DNA from: Planctomycetota bacterium
GTDB lineage: Bacteria; Planctomycetota; Brocadiia; Brocadiales; Bathyanammoxibiaceae
Direction of reading: 5' to 3'
Assembly (NCBI GenBank): GCA_030598065.1
Contig: JAUVQR010000009.1
Span: 1 to 17,388 of the forward strand
DNA: 17,388 nt
How positions within the stretch are numbered: the first letter of the stretch is position 1; each line of letters begins with the position of its first letter. The position numbers and the translations under genes are program-made. This document shows positions 6,490 to 13,412 of the stretch, one piece after another. The notes below the pieces were generated by a model that was given only the letters and a program-made list of their open reading frames with translations, made no database searches and was not told the DNA's origin.

Positions 6490-7878
6490 CTATCTCGCGT
6501 CCGCATAGGTCCCGGTAAAAAACACTTCAGGGTTATCATTGCTCAATTCGCCCGCATTAAGACTGAGTGTCTCCTGCGACTCTAAACCGGCCCTGAGAGG
6601 CCGCAGCCTTTTATTATCAACAGGCTCCACCTCCTCTTCTGCGGTCTGAACTGCCTTTTCCTGCACCGGAAGCAGCGACCGCATATCCTCTAACATCACC
6701 CCTAGCGACTCGCCAACCCCTTCAAGTTCGTTCAAACCCGCGAGGCTACCGTTGAAGACCACCCCTTCGTCAGAGGCAGCGGCGTTGAGGCCATCGGGCG
6801 CCTCTTCGGCTTCTAAGTCCAGGCCCAAGTCAAAGGACGATGCCAGCCAATCCTTATATTCCCTTTCATCAATGGCCACCAGCATGGCCTCTCTCATCGC
6901 ATGTCTGCGCGGCGTATGGCATCTGCCGCATACCTTGTAGCTAAACACGTCGTGGGTCACCACGGCGGCCTCCGCAAGCTTGCCTTCACTCATGTACTTC
7001 GCGAACATCTCTCCCGGCCCATGGCACGCCTCACATGTAACACCCTCTTCGGAGTATTCACCTGTCTTTTCATCGTAACCGGTCGTGTGGCACTTCTCAC
7101 ATTTTTCCTGGTATGCCTCGTCCCCTTCCCGGTAGTCCTTCGCCTCAATCACCTTGTCCCAGGTCTTGAACTTGTTCTTTGACCAGTACTCAACGTGGCG
7201 CGGGGTGAGCAATTTATGACACTTCTTACAGGAAATACTGCCTATATATACTAGCCTTTCACCGGCGGCGCTGTAGTCCCTGAAATCAAAGGCGGTAAGA
7301 TCGGGTGTCATGGATAGTTCAGCCAGCTTTGTCCAGAAGGCCAGAATCTCCTTCGGCTCTTTTACCCTCTCCATCATTTCCTTCTTGGTGCTGAACATCC
7401 CATGATGGGCCTCTTCCGCCGAATTCAATACCCTGCCTTCCCCCTTGTGACATACGGTGCAACCATAGACGCTAAATTCAAAGTATTGCCTGGTATAAGG
7501 GTGTTGTTCGGCAAGCTTGTCTTCGTCTATGTGACAGGTCATACATCTGTTAACGGGTTTACCCGAAGTCCCTTCCGCCCAGGCACCGTGTCCCTTAAGC
7601 AGAATCTGTTTTATCTGATAATCCGGCTTTTTCAGGAACTCTATGGAATCACGCACGATCTCGGCCTTTGCAGGCTCGCCCCACTTGGGATCCTCAAGTA
7701 TAGGAAGTTCTTTCTCAAGCTTCTCACGCATCTCGTTCAACTCTACCGCCTGATACCGCTTCCACACCGGGTCACCCCACTGCGTGAATATCCATATGGC
7801 GCAGATCGCCACCAGGCCCAACGAGGCCACCAGAAACGCTATCAACCACGGAATAGACAGATTAATTGGAAATGGCAT
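6490..7878 (-). CDS. Membrane-anchored hexaheme cytochrome c (cytochrome c554-like core)
   Basis: A 462-residue protein with one N-terminal membrane helix (about 11-32), no cleavage site, and six CxxCH sites starting at C112, C140, C217, C260, C282 and C317. The stretch GSISCKKCHKLL (213-224) with CEKCHTTGY (260-268) and GVTCEACHGPGE (279-290) has the pattern of the cytochrome c554 family. The last 115 residues (about 345-462) hold no heme and are acidic and low in complexity. It lies 12 bp after the cytochrome b C-terminal gene and upstream of the octaheme gene. It likely takes the place of cytochrome c1 or f, carrying electrons from the Rieske cluster to the octaheme partner or to soluble cytochromes. 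The ribosome site before ATG 7878 is weak (GAGAGTGA). In Kuenenia the matching position is kuste4573, from memory. Confidence 0.9.
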   Translation of the reverse strand: MPFPINLSIPWLIAFLVASLGLVAICAIWIFTQWGDPVWKRYQAVELNEMREKLEKELPILEDPKWGEPAKAEIVRDSIEFLKKPDYQIKQILLKGHGAWAEGTSGKPVNRCMTCHIDEDKLAEQHPYTRQYFEFSVYGCTVCHKGEGRVLNSAEEAHHGMFSTKKEMMERVKEPKEILAFWTKLAELSMTPDLTAFDFRDYSAAGERLVYIGSISCKKCHKLLTPRHVEYWSKNKFKTWDKVIEAKDYREGDEAYQEKCEKCHTTGYDEKTGEYSEEGVTCEACHGPGEMFAKYMSEGKLAEAAVVTHDVFSYKVCGRCHTPRRHAMREAMLVAIDEREYKDWLASSFDLGLDLEAEEAPDGLNAAASDEGVVFNGSLAGLNELEGVGESLGVMLEDMRSLLPVQEKAVQTAEEEVEPVDNKRLRPLRAGLESQETLSLNAGELSNDNPEVFFTGTYADAR

Positions 7879-7890
7879 ATTTTATCACTC

Positions 7891-8670
7891 TCACACGTTA
7901 AACCAGGGAGTCACAAGGATGTATTTCAAGTTCAAGGCATTCATCAGAAACATCTTGACCACAATAAAAATCATACCCGTCCACAGGGTCATGGTTATTA
8001 CGTATCTAACAAGCCCCATACGGGAAAAGAACTTTGGATAGATAACCGCAGGTATAATGTTCCCAAGCGCAAAAAATATGATTATGTAAACAATCCCTGC
8101 CGGCAAGGGGAAGTTCCAGGGTGGCGCCGGCGGAGGTTTTATATGATGCATGTCCTCCCAGGGCCAGTAAAAGGCCCACAACGGCCCCCTGAAATACCAC
8201 CCTACCACTACCAGCCCCCACCAGAATATGAAGCCTCCCAGGAAGGTGCACATGGAAAACGTCCTCTCCCTCCACGCGAACCGGCCTACGCCCTTTATGG
8301 GGTCCGGGTCGAGGAAAGGCGCGAGGTAAAGTCCCGCCAGTATCGCTGTCGGGATAATTACGCCTGCCAGATAGGGGTCAAAGTATGCCAGTATCTCCTG
8401 CAGCCCGACAAAGTACCAGGCGGCCTTGATGTGCGCCGGTGTCTCAGTCGGGTCTGCCAGTATATATAACGGAGAATTCATGTAGAAGGACCATGTGAAG
8501 ATAATTATCAGGAAGAACAGCCCTACACACAGTTCCTTCATCACGAAGTTCGGGATGAAGAGTTCGTACCCAGGGGGCCTCTCGTACAGGTCCCTGGCGC
8601 TCAGGGCCTCTCCCTTTACAACGGTCATTACCCTGTGTCGTTCTTTGCCGGTATGCGGTCCGTCAGACAC
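7891..8670 (-). CDS. Cytochrome b C-terminal subunit (subunit IV-like), Rieske/b complex
   Basis: A 259-residue membrane protein corresponding to the C-terminal half of cytochrome b, which forms much of the quinol oxidation (Qo) site. The signature TPAHIKAAWYFVGLQEIL (77-94) aligns with the Qo region that usually reads PEWYF; here it is AAWY (83-86). I see five hydrophobic segments (about 43-62, 98-118, 139-160, 188-210, 221-243), more than the three of subunit IV from b6f. A Trp/Pro-rich loop (161-187, with GPLWAFYWPW) lies between the third and fourth. There is no CxxCH, so no covalent c heme. The start is GTG 8670, with GGAGG 11 bases upstream. It sits between the b6-like gene (77 bp gap) and the hexaheme gene (12 bp gap). 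Confidence 0.92.
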   Translation of the reverse strand: MSDGPHTGKERHRVMTVVKGEALSARDLYERPPGYELFIPNFVMKELCVGLFFLIIIFTWSFYMNSPLYILADPTETPAHIKAAWYFVGLQEILAYFDPYLAGVIIPTAILAGLYLAPFLDPDPIKGVGRFAWRERTFSMCTFLGGFIFWWGLVVVGWYFRGPLWAFYWPWEDMHHIKPPPAPPWNFPLPAGIVYIIIFFALGNIIPAVIYPKFFSRMGLVRYVITMTLWTGMIFIVVKMFLMNALNLKYILVTPWFNV

Positions 8671-8747
8671 TGTCGTTTACACCTCCACTTGGTTGACTAA
8701 CTTAGCTCTCTCCGTACGCGTCTTCTTTACCAAACGTCTATCACCTG

Positions 8748-9371
8748 TCAATAAAGAGGGCCGGACATGCCGCCCGCCTTGTGAATATTAAAGAAATGAA
8801 GCCCCATCAAGCCGGCCATGGCCCCGGGTATGGCAACGCAGTGGGCAAAGAAGAACCTTGTCAGAGACGCCTGTCCCAGCACGGTACCGCCTCTTAAGAT
8901 GTAAGCTATGTCCATATCAGGCGGCAGGATGCTGAACGGGCCCTTGGCACCAATTAACGGGCTGTTCTCTCCCATTGTCATACCCACGGTAGCGGCCCAG
9001 TATGCCTCATTGTCCCAGGGGAGAAGGTATCCCGTAAATGCCGACATGAACACTAAAATAAGCAGGGTTACACCCACAAGCCAGTTGAGCTGTCTCGGCG
9101 GCTTATAGGCGCCCTGGAGAAAGACCCTTAGCATATGGACGGTCACGCATACGACCATCAGACATCCCGACCACCGATGGACGTTCCTGAGGAACCTGCC
9201 GAACGGCACCACGTTCATGAGGTCCTGGACGTCCGCCCAGGCCGTGTCCACGCTGGGAATGTAATACATCATCAGGAACGGCCCGGTAAGGATGCACAGC
9301 AGGAAAAAGAAGGCGCTGAGCCCGCCCAGACAGAACGTATATCTAACAAGACCTAAAGGAACCCATTTCAT
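8748..9371 (-). CDS. Cytochrome b N-terminal subunit (cytochrome b6-like)
   Basis: A 207-residue four-helix cytochrome b. The heme ligands are visible: H65 (NVHRW) and H79 (TVHML), 14 apart, with H177 (FFAHC) and H192 (GLHFF), 15 apart. The 15-residue spacing in the second pair is that of b6-type proteins (14 in mitochondrial and proteobacterial bc1). GYLLPWDNEAYW (114-125) is the typical Qo loop. The ending GGMSGPLY matches the end of cytochrome b6. Cys14 in YTFCLGG aligns with the cysteine of b6 (YCLGG) that covalently holds heme ci near the Qi site. The protein starts only a few residues before that segment. ATG 9371 follows GAGGAG and is 10 bp after the Rieske gene. Confidence 0.94.
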   Translation of the reverse strand: MKWVPLGLVRYTFCLGGLSAFFFLLCILTGPFLMMYYIPSVDTAWADVQDLMNVVPFGRFLRNVHRWSGCLMVVCVTVHMLRVFLQGAYKPPRQLNWLVGVTLLILVFMSAFTGYLLPWDNEAYWAATVGMTMGENSPLIGAKGPFSILPPDMDIAYILRGGTVLGQASLTRFFFAHCVAIPGAMAGLMGLHFFNIHKAGGMSGPLY

Positions 9372-9381
9372 CGCTGACTCC

Positions 9382-9879
9382 TCATACCTTTAATATAAAG
9401 TCCATCCCTACCTCTTTCGACTTATCCACCATCAGACGGCCGTCAGGGGCAAACTTCATTAAAAACCTGGGCAACGGCCTTGGCGGTGGGCCCGCAAAGT
9501 TTATCCCGTCCTTGTAGAACTTTCCACCATGGCAGGGGCACATGAATATCTGGTTGTCGACCTCCCAGATAGGCTGGCAGCCCAGATGGGTGCATATAGC
9601 CGAAAGGGCGTAAAAGCCTTCTTTCACCCGGAGAATGTACACCCTGCGTTCGCCCATCGTAGTGACAGAGCCCACTTCATATTCATCAGGCTTGCCTATC
9701 TTGAATAAGCTCGACGGCTCCCATACTATCCTCGGATATACAAAGCGGACTATACTGACACCCAGCATGCCCGCGAAGACCACAAAGACGCCCCAACTGC
9801 TGAAAAATAGGACCTTTCTAAGACCCTCCCTCCGGGTTATCTTCGCTACATCCTTTGACTTTGACGCAGTTTTTGCCAC
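9382..9879 (-). CDS. Rieske [2Fe-2S] iron-sulfur protein
   Basis: A 165-residue Rieske subunit that accepts an electron from quinol at the Qo site. A membrane anchor spans about residues 24-47, followed by the soluble domain. The cluster motifs are CTHLGC (96-101) and CPCHGG (114-119): C96, H98, C114 and H117 bind the cluster and C101-C116 form the disulfide. The Pro loop GPPPRPL (130-136) follows. At the two positions whose side chains raise the potential in bc1 and b6f (Ser and Tyr of CHGSxY) this protein has Gly119 and Phe121, which predicts a low-potential cluster. The basic N-terminus (SKSKDVAKITRREGL) may contain a Tat-like RR. The start is GTG 9879 with GGGGAGG upstream, 11 bp after the flavoprotein gene. 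Confidence 0.95.
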   Translation of the reverse strand: MAKTASKSKDVAKITRREGLRKVLFFSSWGVFVVFAGMLGVSIVRFVYPRIVWEPSSLFKIGKPDEYEVGSVTTMGERRVYILRVKEGFYALSAICTHLGCQPIWEVDNQIFMCPCHGGKFYKDGINFAGPPPRPLPRFLMKFAPDGRLMVDKSKEVGMDFILKV

Positions 9880-9890
9880 GACGACCTCCC

Positions 9891-11804
9891 CTATCTACAA
9901 ACTTCTTCATACCTTAGCATGTGAATGGAATCTTCCCCGCACGCCTCCGCACACATCCCGCAGTGAATGCACTCGGTGTCGTCTATCACCAGGCTGACCC
10001 AGGGGCCTTCGCCATCGGCCCCATCTATCTCGCGATGCAGACCGTTGAAGTCCGCCTTGTTCATAAACTTAAGAGAGATGCACTCGGTCGGACACGCGTC
10101 CGCACACCCCCCACACAGAGTGCAGGGGTGATATGGGCTTACCACAGGGGTTATAGCGCAGTCAATACACCTCTGCCCCTGCCTCTTCGCCTCAAAACTC
10201 GCGTAGCTCCCTTCTACCAGCTCCATGCTCCGTTTTCTTTTCTTGGGAGACAGCATTGGCGGGAGACCCTCCCAGATAGAACACCTTACGGCCCATGTGT
10301 CCTCCTTCTTGTGATAGTGAACAGGTTTCATCTCACGCACACTATCCAACCCGAGAGAACCACTGCCGCCGAGATATTGATGTATAGATTGCGCAGCCTT
10401 TTGTCCGGAAGCGACGGCGTCTACGATGTATCCAGACTTAGACATGTCGCCACACGCAAAAACCCCCTTTTGGGAGCTCATAGCGCTGTTCGCGTCCACC
10501 TTCAACAGCCCGTCTCTTCCTATCTTAATGTCCTTTTTCCCGCCCGCGAAGGAGGGGTCAAGCTGCTGCCCCAACGCCAGTATTACCGTGTCCGCTTCCA
10601 GCATACGTGCCTTCGTATTCTTGTATACAGGGCACAAACGTCCCTTTTCGTCATAAACGGTATCATCAACCTCCCTTATCTTTACACCTTTAACGCCGTC
10701 AGGCCCCCCTACAATCTCTTCAGGGGCCATAGAGTCGTAGAACACCACACCCTCCTGTTTAGCGTCGAAGATCTCGGAGGCGTCGGCCGGCATCTCATTA
10801 CCGCCGGATGATTTAGAGCCCTTTGCCACCTCAGCGCATACCACATAAACCTTTGTTTTTTTCCCGCCCAGACGTACGGCCGTACGAGCTATGTCAACGG
10901 CCACGTTACCTCCGCCTAAGATAACCACTTTGTTACCCAGCTCCACCCCGCCTTTGTTTCCGGAGGCCGCCTGCATCAAGAACTCTACTCCATGGAGTAC
11001 ACCATCCAACTCATTACCCGGGATAGCCGGTACTCTGCCCTGTTGCAGGCCTATAGCCAACAAGACCGCATCATATTCTTTGAGCAACCCATCTACGTCA
11101 AAATCCTTTCCACACGTCTTGTTTGTCTCAATCTTGACGCCTAAATAGCGTATGCCGTCTATGTCGCTTTTTATCGACTCGTCAGGCAGCTTGAATTTGG
11201 GTATGGCGTTCAACATCCCACCAGGCTTTTTTGAAGATTCGAAGACCTTCACCTTGTAGCCCATCAGTGCGAGGTCATGAGCGGCCGAAAGGCCTGCCGG
11301 GCCTGCACCTACGATGGCAATACTCGGCGGGTTGTCTTTTTGGGCAGGTTCTACGTCTGACATCCTGGTCTTCAGCCACTCGTAGACTTCCCCGGTGCTG
11401 AATTTGTTCTTTTCGACTGCGAAACCCTTGAGGGCCCTTAAGGTTACAGGGGCGTCTATCTTGGCCCTCTGGCAGACGGGCTCACACGGCGCGTTACATA
11501 CCTTGCCCAGGACGGACACAAAGGGGTTATTCTGTCTGGCGAGAAGATAGGCTAGTTGGTTCTTACCTTCGGAGATTGCCAGGGAGTACAACCTGGCATC
11601 CGTATTTATGGGGCAACCGATTCTACAGACAATATTGTCTGGAATCCATTGCTGATCCGCAGAGCTACACACGTCGTACTTCTTTTCTTCATATAGCTTC
11701 TTGCGGGAACCCTTGTACTGTATTCCGCGGGACTCATCTATGGAAACAAGTAGCTCAGGCTGCTTGAATCCAATGGTGATGCTTCCCTCGAGAGCCTTCG
11801 CCAT
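9891..11804 (-). CDS. FAD- and Fe-S-dependent NAD(P)H oxidoreductase subunit (GltD-like), R/b-3 complex
   Basis: A 637-residue soluble flavoprotein built like the small subunit of glutamate synthase with extra ferredoxin domains. In order: an N-terminal Fe-S domain (cysteines 46, 60, 64, 103, 107, 111; KVCNAPCEPVC at 101-111); an FAD fold (GAGPAG 166-171); a nucleotide fold (GGGNVA 297-302); the second FAD contact GVFACGDM (447-454); and a C-terminal pair of [4Fe-4S] sites, CTLCGGCADAC (561-571) and CIHCGMCAEAC (612-622), with extra cysteines C546 and C549. It would pass electrons between NAD(P)H and the cytochrome complex. It has no membrane helix or signal, so it faces the cytoplasm. The start ATG 11804 has GGAGGAGGG upstream, and it is first in the operon. 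In Kuenenia the counterpart is kuste4569, from memory. Confidence 0.92.
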   Translation of the reverse strand: MAKALEGSITIGFKQPELLVSIDESRGIQYKGSRKKLYEEKKYDVCSSADQQWIPDNIVCRIGCPINTDARLYSLAISEGKNQLAYLLARQNNPFVSVLGKVCNAPCEPVCQRAKIDAPVTLRALKGFAVEKNKFSTGEVYEWLKTRMSDVEPAQKDNPPSIAIVGAGPAGLSAAHDLALMGYKVKVFESSKKPGGMLNAIPKFKLPDESIKSDIDGIRYLGVKIETNKTCGKDFDVDGLLKEYDAVLLAIGLQQGRVPAIPGNELDGVLHGVEFLMQAASGNKGGVELGNKVVILGGGNVAVDIARTAVRLGGKKTKVYVVCAEVAKGSKSSGGNEMPADASEIFDAKQEGVVFYDSMAPEEIVGGPDGVKGVKIREVDDTVYDEKGRLCPVYKNTKARMLEADTVILALGQQLDPSFAGGKKDIKIGRDGLLKVDANSAMSSQKGVFACGDMSKSGYIVDAVASGQKAAQSIHQYLGGSGSLGLDSVREMKPVHYHKKEDTWAVRCSIWEGLPPMLSPKKRKRSMELVEGSYASFEAKRQGQRCIDCAITPVVSPYHPCTLCGGCADACPTECISLKFMNKADFNGLHREIDGADGEGPWVSLVIDDTECIHCGMCAEACGEDSIHMLRYEEVCR

Positions 11805-11840
11805 TACCCTCCTCCTCAGGAAATCAGCACGTCAACACAT

Positions 11841-11869
11841 ATTACAGCACTAGTTACAACAAAATACAA
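11841..11869 (-). promoter_or_regulatory. Weak second promoter candidate close to the flavoprotein gene
   Basis: On the minus strand TTGTAT (11869-11864), a 17-base spacer and TGTAAT (11846-11841) would start RNA about 30 bases before the ATG at 11804. The -10 matches five of six consensus bases but the -35 only three. Confidence 0.3.
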
Positions 11870-11988
11870 GCTTAATTGTGCACAGTTTAAACACCGCATG
11901 TACCGGAAATGGAACACTTCTCCTTCATTCCACCCCTTGGTCTTGGCAGTTTACCCTACGAGCGCTACTTTTAATCGTAATCAGCGGG

Positions 11989-12003
11989 AGAACAGGCTGT
12001 TCT
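11989..12003. promoter_or_regulatory. Perfect 6-bp palindrome AGAACA-GGC-TGTTCT in the operon leader
   Basis: A perfect inverted repeat with 6-base arms and a 3-base centre, lying about 25-40 bases downstream of the predicted start from the promoter at 12034-12061. Its size and place fit an operator for a dimeric regulator; as RNA it would be only a tight 3-base-loop hairpin. The arms GAGAACA/TGTTCTC also close the large hairpin at 3426-3466. A run of eight C (12006-12013) lies beside it. Confidence 0.4.
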
Positions 12004-12033
12004 AGCCCCCCCCACTGGAGGTAAGGAAGCGCA

Positions 12034-12061
12034 ATTATAGTGCTTAGGAAACAAATGTCAA
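12034..12061 (-). promoter_or_regulatory. Perfect consensus sigma-70-type promoter for the respiratory operon
   Basis: On the minus strand TTGACA (12061-12056), a 16-base spacer and TATAAT (12039-12034): both boxes match the housekeeping consensus exactly. It lies just downstream of the stop of the FAD oxidoreductase gene and points toward the flavoprotein start at 11804. It implies a start near 12027 and a leader of about 220 bases. No gene lies between. Confidence 0.75.
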
Positions 12062-12086
12062 ATACAAAATTAAAGCTGGTAAGATT

Positions 12087-13139
12087 TTATACCATTATCG
12101 GCCTGCCGGCCAGCCTGGACGCCAGCTTCCAGGACGCCAGGGTCTCTCTGCGCTCCCTGGTGGAGAGTTCGGTGTATACCCTTATGACACTCTTATCCGG
12201 GTCAGAACTTGCTTCAGCTACCGCCTGTCCGGCCAGCAACCCTGTGCCCAGGGCGCAGGATATGCCTTCTCCAAACATATTCAGAAAACCCGCCGCCTCT
12301 CCCGCCAATAACACCCTGTCTCTGCCAAGATAGAAGTTCCCGGTAGCACACATGTTAGTGCCCAGGCAGCTTGACTTTCTGACCAAACGCCCCAGCTTAA
12401 GGCCAAAGTTCTCTTTCAGGAAACGGCTGAACTCCTCAAGGTACGGCGTAAACCTTTGCCCCTTCTTGCACGACGTCCCAAATATAACGTAATCATCCTT
12501 TACATTGAACCAGCCGTATATCTCGCCAAACCTCCGGTCAAGGAAGCCATGATACCACTCCGGGTCCAGCTCAGAACTCCCCTCATAGTAGTTCTGATAG
12601 GCCAGGAACCAGTTTGACTGCTTTTCCAGTTCCGGATTCAACTTCGCGCGTATGGATGAGAGACTGCCTTCGGCGCTAACCATGTAGTTGCCCTGTATCT
12701 CTATTGAACCTTCACGCCGGTCCTTGCAATATAACCTGACCTTGTCACCTTCCATCTTGAAGTCAGTGAGCAAACACATGTCCCTGACCTCCGCCCCGGA
12801 GCGCCTCACCAGCCACTCATCATACTGGGCCCGCCACACGTTGGGCGCACCCTTCTCACCGAAAGGCCAGTCCCTATTGCGCTCGGCGTCGTACCACAAC
12901 CTGACTCCTTTTATTATTCTCGGCCTGCAGTAGCACTCATCCGGAATCTCACCAAAATATTTTCTGGTAAGCTTCAACGATTTCTCGTTTATAAGCCCCG
13001 AACATATCTTGTATCTGGGCAGCTTCTTCCTCTCTATCACCAGTACGCTCAGCCCGGCCTCTACCATCACCCTCGCCGCCGCCGCACCGGCAGGTCCGGC
13101 GCCTACCACCACCGCGTCGTACTTCCGTTTCAAAGACAT
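12087..13139 (-). CDS. FAD-dependent oxidoreductase, geranylgeranyl-reductase type
   Basis: A 350-residue flavoprotein of the geranylgeranyl reductase / UbiH-like superfamily. An N-terminal FAD fold has GAGPAG (13-18) and ends in VLVIERK (33-38). KICSG (44-48) stands where the family has its K-x-C-G motif. GRDRVLLAGEAAG (272-284) followed by GEGISCALGTG (290-300) is the second FAD-contact motif, typically GDAAG...GEGI. Members reduce double bonds of isoprenoid or other hydrophobic chains, or hydroxylate aromatics; the substrate here is unknown. ATG 13139 has AAGGAGGGG nine bases upstream. It is transcribed alone, divergently from the PPC-domain gene, and has no obvious terminator before the operon promoter at 12034-12061. 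A role in membrane lipid or quinone chemistry is possible but not shown. Confidence 0.8.
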   Translation of the reverse strand: MSLKRKYDAVVVGAGPAGAAAARVMVEAGLSVLVIERKKLPRYKICSGLINEKSLKLTRKYFGEIPDECYCRPRIIKGVRLWYDAERNRDWPFGEKGAPNVWRAQYDEWLVRRSGAEVRDMCLLTDFKMEGDKVRLYCKDRREGSIEIQGNYMVSAEGSLSSIRAKLNPELEKQSNWFLAYQNYYEGSSELDPEWYHGFLDRRFGEIYGWFNVKDDYVIFGTSCKKGQRFTPYLEEFSRFLKENFGLKLGRLVRKSSCLGTNMCATGNFYLGRDRVLLAGEAAGFLNMFGEGISCALGTGLLAGQAVAEASSDPDKSVIRVYTELSTRERRETLASWKLASRLAGRPIMV

Positions 13140-13173
13140 GTATTTAGACCCCTCCTTGTGGAAGAAAGGGCCA

Positions 13174-13202
13174 ATTATACGGTTCTACGGGCACGAAATC
13201 AA
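13174..13202 (-). promoter_or_regulatory. Promoter of the FAD oxidoreductase gene
   Basis: On the minus strand TTGATT (13202-13197), a 17-base spacer and TATAAT (13179-13174). The -10 is perfect and the -35 matches four of six. RNA would start near 13167, about 28 bases before ATG 13139, leaving room for the AAGGAGGGG ribosome site. Confidence 0.65.
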
Positions 13203-13278
13203 TTTCAGACTGACGTAAAATACACGCAACGGTAATGAACAGTAAAAAACGTATACCAGGGAGCAATCTAATTTCGCG

Positions 13279-13307
13279 TTGATTTTTCTGGGGTCCGCCG
13301 GTACGAT
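13279..13307 (+). promoter_or_regulatory. Candidate promoter of the PPC-domain gene
   Basis: TTGATT (13279-13284), 17 bases, TACGAT (13302-13307), about 100 bases before ATG 13413. Each box matches four of six, so support is moderate. It would be arranged back to back with the promoter at 13174-13202. Confidence 0.35.
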
Positions 13308-13412
13308 TCGTAAAGAGTATACCGTTTCACCGGGCCGACGCATGTTTCCGCCCGTAAGACCGGATAAAGAGGCCGGGTACAAATAAGTTTTTTCGAAGAG
13401 GCCCAAAAGACG

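Noticed and set aside
6333..6539. 68-codon minus-strand frame in the gap before the octaheme gene
   Set aside because: It begins inside the hexaheme gene, has no convincing ribosome site and no domain; the internal ATG at 6411 gives only 25 residues.
7402..8469. 355-codon open frame on the plus strand
   Set aside because: It is antisense to the hexaheme and cytochrome b genes, has no recognisable domain and an unnatural composition (rich in Arg, His, Tyr and Pro); a shadow of strongly coding sequence.
9921..10811. 296-codon open frame on the plus strand
   Set aside because: Antisense to the well-supported flavoprotein gene, with no family motif.
11989..12003. Resemblance of AGAACA-N3-TGTTCT to the vertebrate glucocorticoid response element
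   Set aside because: Coincidence of a 15-base palindrome; no biological relation in a bacterium.
12087..13139. Assignment of the FAD oxidoreductase to ladderane lipid synthesis
   Set aside because: Tempting in an anammox setting, but no lipid-synthesis genes lie nearby and the sequence does not show the substrate.
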